Source: JAJPKK01 sp963824905 (lineage in GTDB: Bacteria; Pseudomonadota; Alphaproteobacteria; Rhizobiales; Xanthobacteraceae). From it: a stretch of DNA of 64,000 nucleotides. Position 1 is the stretch's first letter. Each line of letters starts with the position of its first letter. Below are positions 18,701 to 27,411 of the stretch, piece by piece. A program made the translations under genes and the position numbers. The notes below the pieces were generated by a model. That model ran no database searches and was not told the origin of the DNA. It saw nothing but the letters and a program-made list of their open reading frames with translations. The stretch lies in NCBI GenBank assembly GCA_963824905.1, contig CAWGRH010000003.1:186001-250000 (forward strand), written 5' to 3'.

Positions 18701-20311
18701 GTGCTAGGCTTGAAGAGCGGATTCGCCGGACGCGCCCGGCCGACGGAGAGACGATGCAGACCGATCCTGTCGAAGGCCACGCCGGACCCGGTACGCCGCG
18801 GGGGCAAGGATTCGACTGCGACGTTTCCAAGGATACCGCCGGCGCCCCCAATCACAACGTCGACTCTCGACCTCGATGGCGACCGGCTGCGCGAGGAGTG
18901 CGGAGTTTTCGGCATCTACGGGCACCCCGATGCCGCCGCGATCACGGCCCTTGGTCTCCACGCCCTGCAGCACCGCGGGCAGGAGGCGGCGGGCATCGTC
19001 AGCTATGACGGCCTGCGTTTCCATTCGGAGCGGCGCCTCGGTCTCGTCGGCGACACCTTTGCGCGGCGCGAGATCATCGACCGCCTGCCCGGCATGCTGG
19101 CGATGGGGCACGTCCGCTACTCCACCACCGGCGAGACGATCCTGCGCAACGTCCAGCCGCTGTTCTCCGAGATCAACACCGGCGGCTTCGCCGTCGGCCA
19201 TAACGGCAATCTCACCAACGGCCTCACGCTGCGCCGCCAGCTGGTGCGCGACGGCGCGATCATGCAGTCGACCACCGACACGGAGGTGATCCTGCACCTC
19301 TTGGCCCGCTCGACCCGCAACCGCTTCATCGACCGCTTCATTGAGGCGCTGCGCCAGATCGAGGGCGCCTATTCGCTGGTGGCGCTGACCAACAAGAAGC
19401 TCGTCGGCGCCCGCGATCCCCTCGGCATCCGGCCTCTCGTGCTCGGCGAGCTCGACGGCTGCCCGATCCTCGCCTCCGAGACTTGCGCGCTCGACATCAT
19501 CGGCGCGCGGCATGTCCGCGACATCGAGAACGGCGAGATCGTCGTGTTCTCCGAAGAGGGGACGCAATCGCTCAAGCCGTTCCCGCCGGTGCCGCCGCGG
19601 CCGTGCATCTTCGAGTACATCTATTTCTCGCGGCCGGACTCGGTGGTCGGCGGCCGCAGCGTCTACCAGATCCGCCGCAACATGGGCAGCGAGCTCGCCC
19701 GCGAGGCGCCGGCGGTGGCCGACGTCGTGGTGCCGGTGCCCGACAGCGGCGTGCCGGCGGCGATCGGCTATTCGCAAGGCGCCGGCATCCCCTACGAGCT
19801 CGGCATCATCCGCAACCACTATGTCGGCCGCACCTTCATCCAGCCGACCCAGTCGATCCGCGAGCTCGGCGTGCGCCTCAAGCACAATGCGAACCGCGCG
19901 GTCGTCGCCGGCAAGCGCATCGTGCTGATCGACGACAGTTTGGTGCGGGGAACGACGTCGGTGAAGATCGTGCAGATGATGCGCGAGGCCGGCGCCAAGG
20001 AGATCCATTTCCGCATCGCCTCGCCGCCGATCACCCATCCCGACTTCTACGGCATCGACACGCCCGAGCGCGACAAGCTGCTCGCCGCGACCCACACCGT
20101 CGAGGAGATGCGCCGCATCATCGGCGCCGATTCGCTCGCCTTCCTTTCGGTCGACGGCATCTACCGCGCCATGGGCGAGGAGTGCCGCGACCCGGCGCGG
20201 CCGCAATTCACCGACCACTGCTTCACCGGCGAATACCCGACGCCGCTCACCGACCGCTCCGGCGAGGCCCCCTCCCCGCGGCAGCTCTCGCTGCTCGCCG
20301 AGGCGAGTTGA
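18701..20311 (+). CDS. purF: Amidophosphoribosyltransferase, N-terminal start disturbed
   Basis: First committed step of purine synthesis: PRPP plus glutamine to phosphoribosylamine. The nucleophile Cys is codon 18899-18901 in REECGVFGIYGH, which becomes Cys1 after propeptide removal. The N-terminal glutaminase domain contains LHALQHRGQEAAG. The PRPP loop VLIDDSLVRGTTS lies late in the protein. The problem is the start: no ATG exists in frame near Cys1. In-frame options are GTG 18701 or TTG 18710. An ATG at 18754 (MQTDPVEGHAG) is in another frame and would join if one G of the five-G run at 18800-18804 were absent. The body is intact. Confidence 0.93.
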   Translation: MLGLKSGFAGRARPTERRCRPILSKATPDPVRRGGKDSTATFPRIPPAPPITTSTLDLDGDRLREECGVFGIYGHPDAAAITALGLHALQHRGQEAAGIVSYDGLRFHSERRLGLVGDTFARREIIDRLPGMLAMGHVRYSTTGETILRNVQPLFSEINTGGFAVGHNGNLTNGLTLRRQLVRDGAIMQSTTDTEVILHLLARSTRNRFIDRFIEALRQIEGAYSLVALTNKKLVGARDPLGIRPLVLGELDGCPILASETCALDIIGARHVRDIENGEIVVFSEEGTQSLKPFPPVPPRPCIFEYIYFSRPDSVVGGRSVYQIRRNMGSELAREAPAVADVVVPVPDSGVPAAIGYSQGAGIPYELGIIRNHYVGRTFIQPTQSIRELGVRLKHNANRAVVAGKRIVLIDDSLVRGTTSVKIVQMMREAGAKEIHFRIASPPITHPDFYGIDTPERDKLLAATHTVEEMRRIIGADSLAFLSVDGIYRAMGEECRDPARPQFTDHCFTGEYPTPLTDRSGEAPSPRQLSLLAEAS

Positions 20312-20356
20312 GCGTCCGTCGGGCAGCCAGGCGAGGCGCCAAGTGAGCGGCCAAGC

Positions 20357-21103
20357 GTGAACGCGGGTCCTCCCCTCACCAATCGCATCGCCCTCGTCAC
20401 CGGCACCTCGCGCGGGATCGGCGCGGCGACCGCGCTCGCGCTCGCCCGCGCCGGTGCCCATGTGGTGGCGGTGGCGCGCACTGTCGGGGGGCTCGAGGAG
20501 CTCGATGACGCGATCCGCGCCGTGGGCGGAACCGCGACCCTCGTTCCGCTCGATGTCACCGACACCGACGGGATCGCGCGCCTCGCCGCGGCGCTCGACG
20601 CGCGCTACCAGCGCCTCGACATCCTCGTCGGCAATGCCGGCCTGGTCGGGCCCTCCTCCCCGCTCGACCACGTTCCCACCAAGGACTGGGACGCGGTGAT
20701 GGCGGTCAACGTCAGCGCCAACTTTCACCTGATCCGCGCAATGGACGCGCTGCTGCGCAAGTCCGACGCCGGGCGGGTGGTGTTCGTCTCCTCCGGCGCC
20801 GCCCACAACATGCGCGCCTATCGCGGGCCCTACTCGGTCTCCAAGGCCGCGCTCGAGGCGTTGGCACGCACCTATGCGGCCGAAACTGAGACGACGCCAG
20901 TCCGGGTCAATCTCGTCAATCCCGGGCCGACGCGCACCCGGATGCGCGCCGCCGTGATGCCGGGCGAGGACCCGCTGACGCTGCCGCCGCCGGAAGAGGT
21001 CGCGGAAAAGATCGTGGCGCTCTGCCTGCCGAGTTTCACCGAGACCGGACGGCTCTACGATTATCCGCAGGACAAGCTGTTGACTTTCGGCAGGCCGAAG
21101 TGA
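20357..21103 (+). CDS. Short-chain dehydrogenase/reductase
   Basis: A 248-residue classical SDR with a GTG start. The cofactor motif TGTSRGIG is at residues 15-22, GNAG at 93-96, catalytic Ser in VVFVSSGAAHN, and Tyr/Lys in PYSVSKAALEAL. It is 45 bases after purF; an SDR directly after purF is common in Rhizobiales. The late VNPGPTRTRMRAAVMPGEDP is typical of the group. The substrate is unknown, and the family name is as far as the sequence goes. Confidence 0.88.
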   Translation: MNAGPPLTNRIALVTGTSRGIGAATALALARAGAHVVAVARTVGGLEELDDAIRAVGGTATLVPLDVTDTDGIARLAAALDARYQRLDILVGNAGLVGPSSPLDHVPTKDWDAVMAVNVSANFHLIRAMDALLRKSDAGRVVFVSSGAAHNMRAYRGPYSVSKAALEALARTYAAETETTPVRVNLVNPGPTRTRMRAAVMPGEDPLTLPPPEEVAEKIVALCLPSFTETGRLYDYPQDKLLTFGRPK

Positions 21104-21151
21104 CCCCGCAGTCCCCGTAGCCTAGGAAAACAATCGCTGACATATGCGCGT

Positions 21152-21175
21152 GAGGCGGGGACAGAACCCCGCCTC
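21152..21175. terminator. Hairpin between convergent SDR and NHL genes
   Basis: A nine-base stem GAGGCGGGG / CCCCGCCTC with a six-base loop. There is no T tract, so it may be a bidirectional but weak terminator. It lies between two convergent stop codons. Confidence 0.55.
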
Positions 21176-21218
21176 CTCATCGCTCAATCGCGTACGCGAA
21201 CGGAAGTCGCGTCGTGTC

Positions 21219-22253
21219 TTACGACTTCGGTGCGGCCTTCGGCGTCCAGCGCCGCAGGTTGAGCGTGTTGGTGTAACCGCCATAGACGTTGCCGGCGTCG
21301 TCGACCGCCACCGCCTCGACGCCGTTCACCTCGACGGACTCGAGGATGAAGGCGCGCACGATGCCGTCATGAACGCTGCCGACGCGGATGCCCGAACGGT
21401 ACGGCGGATTGAGCTCGTCCGGCGAATTGTCGGCGACATAGAGCATGTCGTTCTTGTCGATGAAGAGGCCGCTCGGCCGGCCGAACTGCCGCCACTCCAG
21501 AAGGTATTTGCCGTCCTGGTCGAACACCTGGATGCGGTTGTTGCCGCGGTCGCCGACAAACAACCGCCCAGCGGAGTCCATCGCGAGATTGTGCGGCACG
21601 TTGAACTCGCCGGGCCCAAAGCCCTTCTTGCCCCACTCCTTGATGAACTTGCCGTCGTTGTCGAACTTCACGATGCGGTTGTTGCCCTTCGGCCCGCCGT
21701 GGCCGTCGGCAACGAAGATGTCGCCGTTGGGCGCGACCAGGATGTCGGAAGGCTCGCTGAAGTGGTCCGGGCCGGTGCCGGCCTCGCCGGGCTTGCCGAG
21801 CGTCATCAGGAGCTTGCCGTCCTGATTGAACTTCATGACGGTGTGGCCCTTGCCGTTGTTCATGTCGCGGCCGTCGCTCACCCAGATGTTGTTGTCCTTG
21901 TCGACGTGCAGGCCATGCGAATAGTTGATCATGCCGCCGCCGAAGCTCTTCACGAGCTTGCCGCTGGCATCGAACTTCATGATCGGATCGAGGTTCGACT
22001 TCGAACAGTCGGTCGCCGACTCGCAGCGGTCGAATGCCCACACGCTCTTGCCATCCTTGTCGATGTCGACGCCTACCACCGCGCCGAACTTGCGCCGGTC
22101 GGGAAGCTGGGCCCAACCATAGTTGAACTTGTAGAGATTGGGCGCGTCATTGGGGCCATAGGGCTGCTGCGCCGAGGCGATCATCGCCGGCAGCGCGACG
22201 CCTGCGATGACGGCGGCAAAGAACACAAAACGTGAGCGTAAGGCGGATGGCAT
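21219..22253 (-). CDS. Secreted NHL-repeat beta-propeller protein
   Basis: A 344-residue exported protein. The start MPSALRSRF is chosen for its GGGAGG Shine-Dalgarno sequence. The signal peptide ends near IASAQQ. The body is made of NHL-like blades, seen as repeated pairs such as VDIDKDGKSVWAFD, VDKDNNIWVSDGRD, VAPNGDIFVADGHGG, MDSAGRLFVGDRGNNRI, IDKNDMLYVADN and VDDAGNVYGGYT. Six blades can be counted. It has no catalytic signature that I recognise. Similar proteins are annotated as peptidyl-alpha-hydroxyglycine lyase-like or simply as 6-bladed propellers. It stands alone between hairpin and der. Confidence 0.8.
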   Translation of the reverse strand: MPSALRSRFVFFAAVIAGVALPAMIASAQQPYGPNDAPNLYKFNYGWAQLPDRRKFGAVVGVDIDKDGKSVWAFDRCESATDCSKSNLDPIMKFDASGKLVKSFGGGMINYSHGLHVDKDNNIWVSDGRDMNNGKGHTVMKFNQDGKLLMTLGKPGEAGTGPDHFSEPSDILVAPNGDIFVADGHGGPKGNNRIVKFDNDGKFIKEWGKKGFGPGEFNVPHNLAMDSAGRLFVGDRGNNRIQVFDQDGKYLLEWRQFGRPSGLFIDKNDMLYVADNSPDELNPPYRSGIRVGSVHDGIVRAFILESVEVNGVEAVAVDDAGNVYGGYTNTLNLRRWTPKAAPKS

Positions 22254-22409
22254 CGGGTTTCCTCCCTCGTATGACCGGTTCCGGTTGCGTGGTTGAAACC
22301 ATTGTCCATCTATTCGGGGGGACATTCAACCTGCGCGGTGCTTCGCAGCAACCGTTGATGCCGCAGGCCTCACAGGGCATAGGCGCGGCATCCCTCGAGG
22401 ATCGCGGCC

Positions 22410-23804
22410 CTACCCTTTCCGCTTGCGCCCCGCATAGGGGTTCGCCTTCTCCCGCAGCGTGAGCCGTATCGGCACGCCCGGCAGATCGAACGCGTCGCGC
22501 AGCCCGTTGACGAGATAGCGGCGATAGGCCTCGGGTACGGCGTCGGCGCGGGTGCAGAACAGCACGAAGCTCGGCGGCCGCGCCTTGGGCTGGGTGATAT
22601 AGTTGAGCTTGAGCCGCCGGCCGGACACCGCGGGCGGCGGATGCGCGGCGAGCGTCGCCTCGAGCCAGCGGTTGAGCGGATTCGTCGCGATGCGTTTGTT
22701 CCACAACGCGTGAATGTCGACCACCGACTGCATCAGCCGATCGAGTCCCGCCCCGGTGAGGCCGGACACCGCGACGATCGGCACGCCTTTGAGCTGGGCG
22801 AGCCAATGGTCGGCCTCGCCGCGGAGCCTGCCCGCGGCGCCCGGATCGCCTTCCTTGAGGTCCCACTTGTTGACGCCGATGACGAGGGCGCGGCCCTCGC
22901 GCTCGACGAGATCGGCGATACGCAGGTCCTGCTCTTCGAAGGGCGCTGCCGCGTCCATCAAGAGGATCACGACCTCGGCAAAGCGGATCGCCTCCAACGC
23001 ATCGCCGACCGAAAGTTTCTCGAGCTTGGTATCGATCCGCGAGCGCCGCCGCATGCCGGCAGTGTCGTAAACCAGAAAGTCGCGGCCCTGCCAGGCCAGC
23101 GGCACCGCGATGGCGTCGCGGGTGATGCCGGCCTCCGGGCCGGTGAGCAGGCGCTCCTCGCCGATCAGCCGGTTGATCAGGGTCGACTTGCCGGCGTTCG
23201 GCCGGCCGACCACCGCGATGCGGAGCGGCCGCACTGGCGCCGGCTCCGGCGCGGCTGCCACTTCGGCTTCGTCTGCCTCGGTCTCGTCCGCACGATCCGG
23301 CGCGATCAGCTCGGGAAGCGCCTCGCGCACGGCGTCGTAGAGGTCGGCGAGCCCTTCACCGTGCTCCGCCGAGACGGGCACCGGCTGGCCGAGACCGAGA
23401 TCGTAGCCTTCGAGCGAGCGCGCCACTCCGGCCCGGCCCTCGCTCTTGTTGGCGACGAGAACCGTCGGCTTGCCGGCGCGACGCAGCAGATTGACGAAGG
23501 CGCGATCCGCCGGAACCACGCCGGCACGGGCATCGATGACGAAGAATATGGCGTCAGCCGCCTCGACGGCGGCTTCGGTCTGGGCGCGCATGCGGCCGAT
23601 CAGGCTCTCGCTCGGCGCGTCATCGAGGCCGGCGGTGTCGATGATGGTGAAGGTGAGATTGCCGAGCTGGGCGGTCGCCTCGCGGCGATCACGGGTGACG
23701 CCGGGCGTGTCGTCGACCAGCGCGAGGCGGCGACCGGCGAGCCGGTTGAACAGCGTCGATTTGCCGACATTGGGCCGGCCGACGATCGCGACGGTAAAGC
23801 TCAT
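22410..23804 (-). CDS. der: Ribosome-associated GTPase Der (EngA)
   Basis: Double GTPase needed for 50S subunit assembly. It has 464 residues. The first G domain has P-loop GRPNVGKS (residues 9-16), DTAG and ANKSE. The second has GRPNAGKS (about residue 207), YDTAG and NKWD. A charged linker rich in Glu/Ala separates them. The C-terminal KH-like domain (LKLNYITQPKARPPSFVLFC) is present. It is downstream of a lipoprotein and a YfgM-like gene, matching the yfgM-bamB-der layout of other proteobacteria. Confidence 0.96.
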   Translation of the reverse strand: MSFTVAIVGRPNVGKSTLFNRLAGRRLALVDDTPGVTRDRREATAQLGNLTFTIIDTAGLDDAPSESLIGRMRAQTEAAVEAADAIFFVIDARAGVVPADRAFVNLLRRAGKPTVLVANKSEGRAGVARSLEGYDLGLGQPVPVSAEHGEGLADLYDAVREALPELIAPDRADETEADEAEVAAAPEPAPVRPLRIAVVGRPNAGKSTLINRLIGEERLLTGPEAGITRDAIAVPLAWQGRDFLVYDTAGMRRRSRIDTKLEKLSVGDALEAIRFAEVVILLMDAAAPFEEQDLRIADLVEREGRALVIGVNKWDLKEGDPGAAGRLRGEADHWLAQLKGVPIVAVSGLTGAGLDRLMQSVVDIHALWNKRIATNPLNRWLEATLAAHPPPAVSGRRLKLNYITQPKARPPSFVLFCTRADAVPEAYRRYLVNGLRDAFDLPGVPIRLTLREKANPYAGRKRKG

Positions 23805-23883
23805 GGTGGCGCATCCCCGGCGCCCGGGTGGCGTCCCAGAAACGAAAGGCGTTGGCTAGACCGGCAGTGCGCGGGAGCCCGCG

Positions 23884-24411
23884 TCACCTGCCGGGACTAG
23901 GCGCCGGCCACCCAGACTGGGGCTGGGCCTGTTGCTGGGGCTGGCCGGGCCACGGCAGCGGCTGGGCGCCGGGTGGTTGCCCGGCGGCCGGAGCGGGCGC
24001 CGCCGATGCGGCGGGCGCGGTGCCCTGGACCGAGGCCGTCTGCGCCGGCTGGGGCTTCGGCTGCTGCACGACGTGCGGCTTCGGAGCGGGCTTCGGCGTT
24101 GCCTCTGCTTCCGTCTGCTCGCCCGCGGCCGGCTTCGGCTTCGGCTTGGGCTTCGCTTCAGCCGCCTTCTGTTCTGGCGGCGCATCGGCCGGCTCGTGAT
24201 AGCCCTTCACCATCTCGGGAGGCACGCCAGGGGTCACGCCGGGCACTCCGCCCGGGAACACGTCCTTGCGCTCGCCCGCCAGCTTCTGCTTGGTGTCGAA
24301 CAGGCTGAAGTCGAGCTTGTCGGGATCGAGGCTCATTTTGTCACAGCCGGACACCAGCGCGGCGGCACCGGCAAGGCTAATGGCAAAGCCCAGGCGTGCG
24401 AGAGGGCGCAT
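23884..24411 (-). CDS. Proline-rich lipoprotein in the BamB position
   Basis: A 175-residue protein with a lipobox LVSGC after a short signal peptide (Cys23). The first 90 residues include DPDKLDFSLFDTKQKLAGERKDVFPGGVPGV, a stretch that looks conserved. The rest is Pro/Ala/Gln/Lys low complexity. It lies nine bases after the YfgM-like gene and upstream of der. In many proteobacteria this place holds the BamB propeller lipoprotein, but here there is no propeller. It may be a short outer-membrane partner. No function is assigned. Confidence 0.75.
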   Translation of the reverse strand: MRPLARLGFAISLAGAAALVSGCDKMSLDPDKLDFSLFDTKQKLAGERKDVFPGGVPGVTPGVPPEMVKGYHEPADAPPEQKAAEAKPKPKPKPAAGEQTEAEATPKPAPKPHVVQQPKPQPAQTASVQGTAPAASAAPAPAAGQPPGAQPLPWPGQPQQQAQPQSGWPAPSPGR

Positions 24412-24420
24412 CGGCGGCTC

Positions 24421-25071
24421 CTATGTCTTGCTCGTATCGGCGAGCAGGGTGTTGATGACCTCCGCCCGGGCGCGGACGCCCTGGGGCGCTTCCGGATCGC
24501 TGCCGGCGGCTTCTGCCCATTTCCGGGCCGCCGCCGTATCGCCGTTGCGCCAGGCCGACAGCGCCAGCAACTCCCGCGCGGTATGCCGGAAGCTGCTGGT
24601 GGGTAGGGTCAGCGGCTCGAGACGCTGCGTCATCTCGTCGAGCTTCGCCGTATCGAGCAGCAGCATGGCAGCGCGAACGCTGGCGAGCTCGCGGATCAGC
24701 GATGGTCCGGATTCGCCGGCGATGACGTCATAGGCGGCAACGCCCGCCTTCGGATCGGTCGCGCCGAGCTCCGCCGCCTGCCGCAGCTTTGCCAACTGCC
24801 GGTAGCCCGATGTGCCCTGAGTCGCGAGCTTGCCCAGCGCCTCTTCGGCTTCGGAATGCTTGCCCTCGTCGGAAAGCTTCAGGGCGGACTCGTAGACCGC
24901 GCCGGCTTCGGCCGCCTTGCGAGCTTGCCAGTACTCGTATCCACGCCATGCGGCGACGCCGGCGACGACGAGGAAGGCCGCGGCGATGATGAGGTTGCCG
25001 TAGCGCTCCCACAGCTTCTTGAGCTGTTCTCGCCGTACTTCCTCGTCGACTTCGTTAAAGATATCGGACAC
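24421..25071 (-). CDS. YfgM-like tetratricopeptide membrane protein
   Basis: A 216-residue inner-membrane protein with a GTG start (VSDIFNEVDEEVRREQ) and GGAGG close upstream. A single membrane segment (LIIAAAFLVVAGVAAWRGYEYW) lies near residues 26-47, and the periplasmic part has TPR-like helices (KHSEAEEALGKLATQG and following). This matches the YfgM/PF09976 family, which associates with the SecYEG-PpiD translocon. It is upstream of a lipoprotein and der, a conserved neighbourhood. The family call is good; the role is inferred from the family. Confidence 0.82.
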   Translation of the reverse strand: MSDIFNEVDEEVRREQLKKLWERYGNLIIAAAFLVVAGVAAWRGYEYWQARKAAEAGAVYESALKLSDEGKHSEAEEALGKLATQGTSGYRQLAKLRQAAELGATDPKAGVAAYDVIAGESGPSLIRELASVRAAMLLLDTAKLDEMTQRLEPLTLPTSSFRHTARELLALSAWRNGDTAAARKWAEAAGSDPEAPQGVRARAEVINTLLADTSKT

Positions 25072-25416
25072 AGAACCTCCCCGCCCAACGGCGCGTGGCC
25101 GTCCCCATACCGGGTTCGGCCTACCGTTAGGATAGCGATATGGCGACGGCGTGGCAAAAAACGGGCGCGCGGCCAACGGTCACCAGCAGTTCATTGGGGC
25201 ACGCCATGGGGCACGGCTAACGAGGTTCGCGGACCGTTCTCGCCTGCCGGATCGACCGCCTGCGGCGAGACGCCCGGCGCCGGATATTGAATTTTTCTGC
25301 TCCGGTTTCCAAAATGCCAGCATCGCCGCGCCCCCCGGAAGACTCAACCAGGACGGGCGGGTCCTCGGGAGGAGATGCGATTTTTGCCGGAAAACGACAT
25401 CAGGGAGGAAAAGCCC
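25072..25416. other. 345-base divergent gap
   Basis: Intergenic between the YfgM-like gene (minus) and the lipocalin-like gene (plus), so it must hold promoters for both. No gene, repeat or clear promoter was recognised. A weak TTGAAT occurs near 25288. Confidence 0.4.
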
Positions 25417-25935
25417 ATGAATCGTCATGCTCTGAGCGTCTGCGCCATCGCGACATTGGGACTTGCGGTGTCGCCGGGCCCGTCGATCGCGCAGCAAAAG
25501 TCGGCCAAGGACATGCTGGTCGGGGCGTGGACGCTGCTCCTCGCCGACGGGGTCAAGGCCGACGGCACCCATGTGCCGGAGTTCGGGCCCAATCCGGACG
25601 GCATTCTGATGTTCAGCCCGAGCGGGCGCTATGCGCTGCAGATCGAACGCGCAAATCTGCCGAAAATCAAAGCCAACGACCGCGAGAAGCCGACCGCAGA
25701 CGAGAGCAAGGCCATCGCCGCGGGAACTCTGGCCCACTTCGGCACCTATACGGTTAACGATGCCGACAAGTCCTTCATCACACACGTCGAGGCCAGCTCG
25801 TATCCGAACTGGAACGGCACCAAGCAAACCCGCAAGATCACTGCGCTCACCGACGACGTGCTGACCTACAGCGTACCGAACCCCATCGGCGGCGACTTCA
25901 ACCATGTCGAGCTGGTGTGGCGGAAGGCGAAGTAA
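25417..25935 (+). CDS. Secreted lipocalin-like protein
   Basis: A 172-residue exported protein starting MNRHALSVCAIATLG, with GGGAGG upstream. The signal peptide ends at SIAQQ. The mature domain contains DMLVGAWTLL, GILMFSPSGRYALQIER and FGTYTVNDADKSFITHVEAS, matching the lipocalin-like domain PF13924. That fold is a small beta barrel that may bind a hydrophobic ligand. It has a similarly built small exported neighbour downstream. No substrate can be named. Confidence 0.75.
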   Translation: MNRHALSVCAIATLGLAVSPGPSIAQQKSAKDMLVGAWTLLLADGVKADGTHVPEFGPNPDGILMFSPSGRYALQIERANLPKIKANDREKPTADESKAIAAGTLAHFGTYTVNDADKSFITHVEASSYPNWNGTKQTRKITALTDDVLTYSVPNPIGGDFNHVELVWRKAK

Positions 25936-26107
25936 CCCCATCGCAGGAAGCATAGCTCCGACGGCGGACCGGCACTCCCGGAGGTGGGACTCATTGTCTC
26001 GCTTCCCTGACGATGGGAGGTGCATAAGTCCACACTGCCGGGGCCGCGGCTTCGGCAATCATCGGTGATGAACACCAACTGCACTTCGATGGGAATGGAG
26101 GAAACGG

Positions 26108-26434
26108 ATGCGAAATATCCTTTCGCTCTCGACGGCTGTTGCAATCGGCACATTGGGACTTTGCGTGACGGCGTGGTCCCAGGGCGCCGCGCCAAACCTC
26201 GCAGGCAAGTACACATGCAAGCCGCAGCCCGACAAATGTGAGTGGGGCGCCGCGGTGTCGATCACGCAGCAGGGCAACAAGGTGTCGCTCGCCAACGACA
26301 CGGGCTCGTTCGCCGACGCCAAGGTCACCAGCAACATCACGCTGAGCGCGGCTCCGCCCTTCAGCGCAAACGGCCTGATCATGCCGGATCATTCGATCCA
26401 GTGGTCGGACGGCACCCAGTGGGTGAAGCAGTAA
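26108..26434 (+). CDS. Small secreted protein of unknown function
   Basis: A 108-residue protein with a signal peptide (MRNILSLSTAVAIGTLGLCVTAWSQ form, cleaved near residue 25) and GGAGG upstream. The mature part includes a Cys pair (KYTCKPQPDKCEW) and ends SIQWSDGTQWVKQ. It looks like a small beta-rich domain. The signal peptide resembles that of the lipocalin-like gene before it, suggesting they arose or act together. I do not recognise the family. Confidence 0.6.
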   Translation: MRNILSLSTAVAIGTLGLCVTAWSQGAAPNLAGKYTCKPQPDKCEWGAAVSITQQGNKVSLANDTGSFADAKVTSNITLSAAPPFSANGLIMPDHSIQWSDGTQWVKQ

Positions 26435-26456
26435 ACGCGCGTTCTCGTTAGGCCGC

Positions 26457-26552
26457 AATTCCGGGGGCGCGCGTCAGCGCGAACCCGGAATCCGGCAGCG
26501 GCCGCGCGTCAGATTCTGGATTCCGGGATCGGTCTGCAGCCGCCCCGGAATG
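26457..26552. repeat. Inverted repeat, family 3 (attccggg type)
   Basis: Alternating AATTCCGGG and CCCGGAAT arms around GGCGCGCGTCAGCGCG-like cores, between a small secreted gene and panB, where transcription converges. Such elements occur in Bradyrhizobium-type genomes. It may act as a terminator. Confidence 0.7.
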
Positions 26553-26581
26553 CCCAACATGGCGCCGACGCGCCACTCCCC

Positions 26582-27407
26582 TCACCGCTCGCCCTTCAGC
26601 GGGTAGACGTGCGCAGCCGCCGGGAAGGCGCGGCTGCGCACCTCCTCGGCATAGGCCGAAACCGCCGCCTCGATCGACGGCCCGAGGTTGGTGTAGCGCT
26701 TGACGAACTTCGGCACCCAGGGCGACAGGCCGAGCATGTCCTCGAGCACCAGCACCTGGCCGTCGCAGGTAGGGCTGGCGCCGATGCCGATGGTCGGGAT
26801 CGCGATGTCGCGGGTGATCTCGGCGGCGAGCGGCTCGGCCACCGCTTCGACCACCACCGAGAACGCGCCCGCCTCCGCCACCGCGCGTGCATCGGCGACG
26901 ATCGGCGCCCAGTCGGCGCGGTCGCGGCCCTGGGCACGAAAGCCACCGAGCGCATTCACCGCCTGCGGGGTGAGGCCGACATGCGCCATCACCGGCACGC
27001 CGCGCTCGACGAGGAAGCGGATGGTCTCCGCCATGCGCTGGCCGCCTTCGAGCTTGATCGCGCCGCAACCGGTCTCCTTGAGCACGCGGGCGGCCGACGT
27101 GAACGCCTGTTCCTTGGAGACCTCATAGGAGCCGAACGGCAGGTCGACGACGACGAGGGCGTGGGTCGAGCCGCGCATCACCGCGCGGCCCTGCAGGATC
27201 ATCATGTCGAGTGTCACGGGAATCGTGGTCTCGAGCCCGTGCATCACCATGCCGAGCGAGTCTCCGACCAGGATCACATCACAATGACGGTCGAGGATGC
27301 GCGCGGTGTGAGCGTGATAGGACGTCAGCATCACGATCGGGGTTGCCGCCCTTGCGCGCCCTGATGTCCGGTGCGGTCAGCCGCTTCTGGTCGGTGTGGG
27401 TCGACAC
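26582..27407 (-). CDS. panB: Ketopantoate hydroxymethyltransferase PanB, with an apparent +1 frameshift near its N-terminus
   Basis: Makes ketopantoate from 2-oxoisovalerate and methylene-THF for pantothenate and CoA synthesis. The main frame from 27334 shows MLTSYHAHTARILD, VILVGDSLGMVMHGLETT, KLEGGQRMAETI, PVMAHVGLTPQAVNALGG and PTIGIGASPTCDGQVLVLED. The missing N-terminus is found in another frame: GTG 27407 opens VSTHTDQKRLTAPDIRARKGG, exactly the expected start. Removing one G from the run at 27339-27342 joins them as RKGGNPIVMLTSY. It starts five bases after the nnrU stop, so it is in an operon. Sequencing error or real mutation cannot be told apart here. Confidence 0.9.
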
Positions 27408-27411
27408 GGGA

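Noticed and set aside
18704..20806. A 700-codon minus-strand frame across purF and the SDR
   Set aside because: It is antisense to purF and the SDR; composition is typical of a shadow frame.
26582..27407. Programmed ribosomal frameshifting in panB (and the similar genes)
   Set aside because: No slippery heptamer or downstream pseudoknot was seen, and programmed shifts are not known in this family. A sequence error is simpler.
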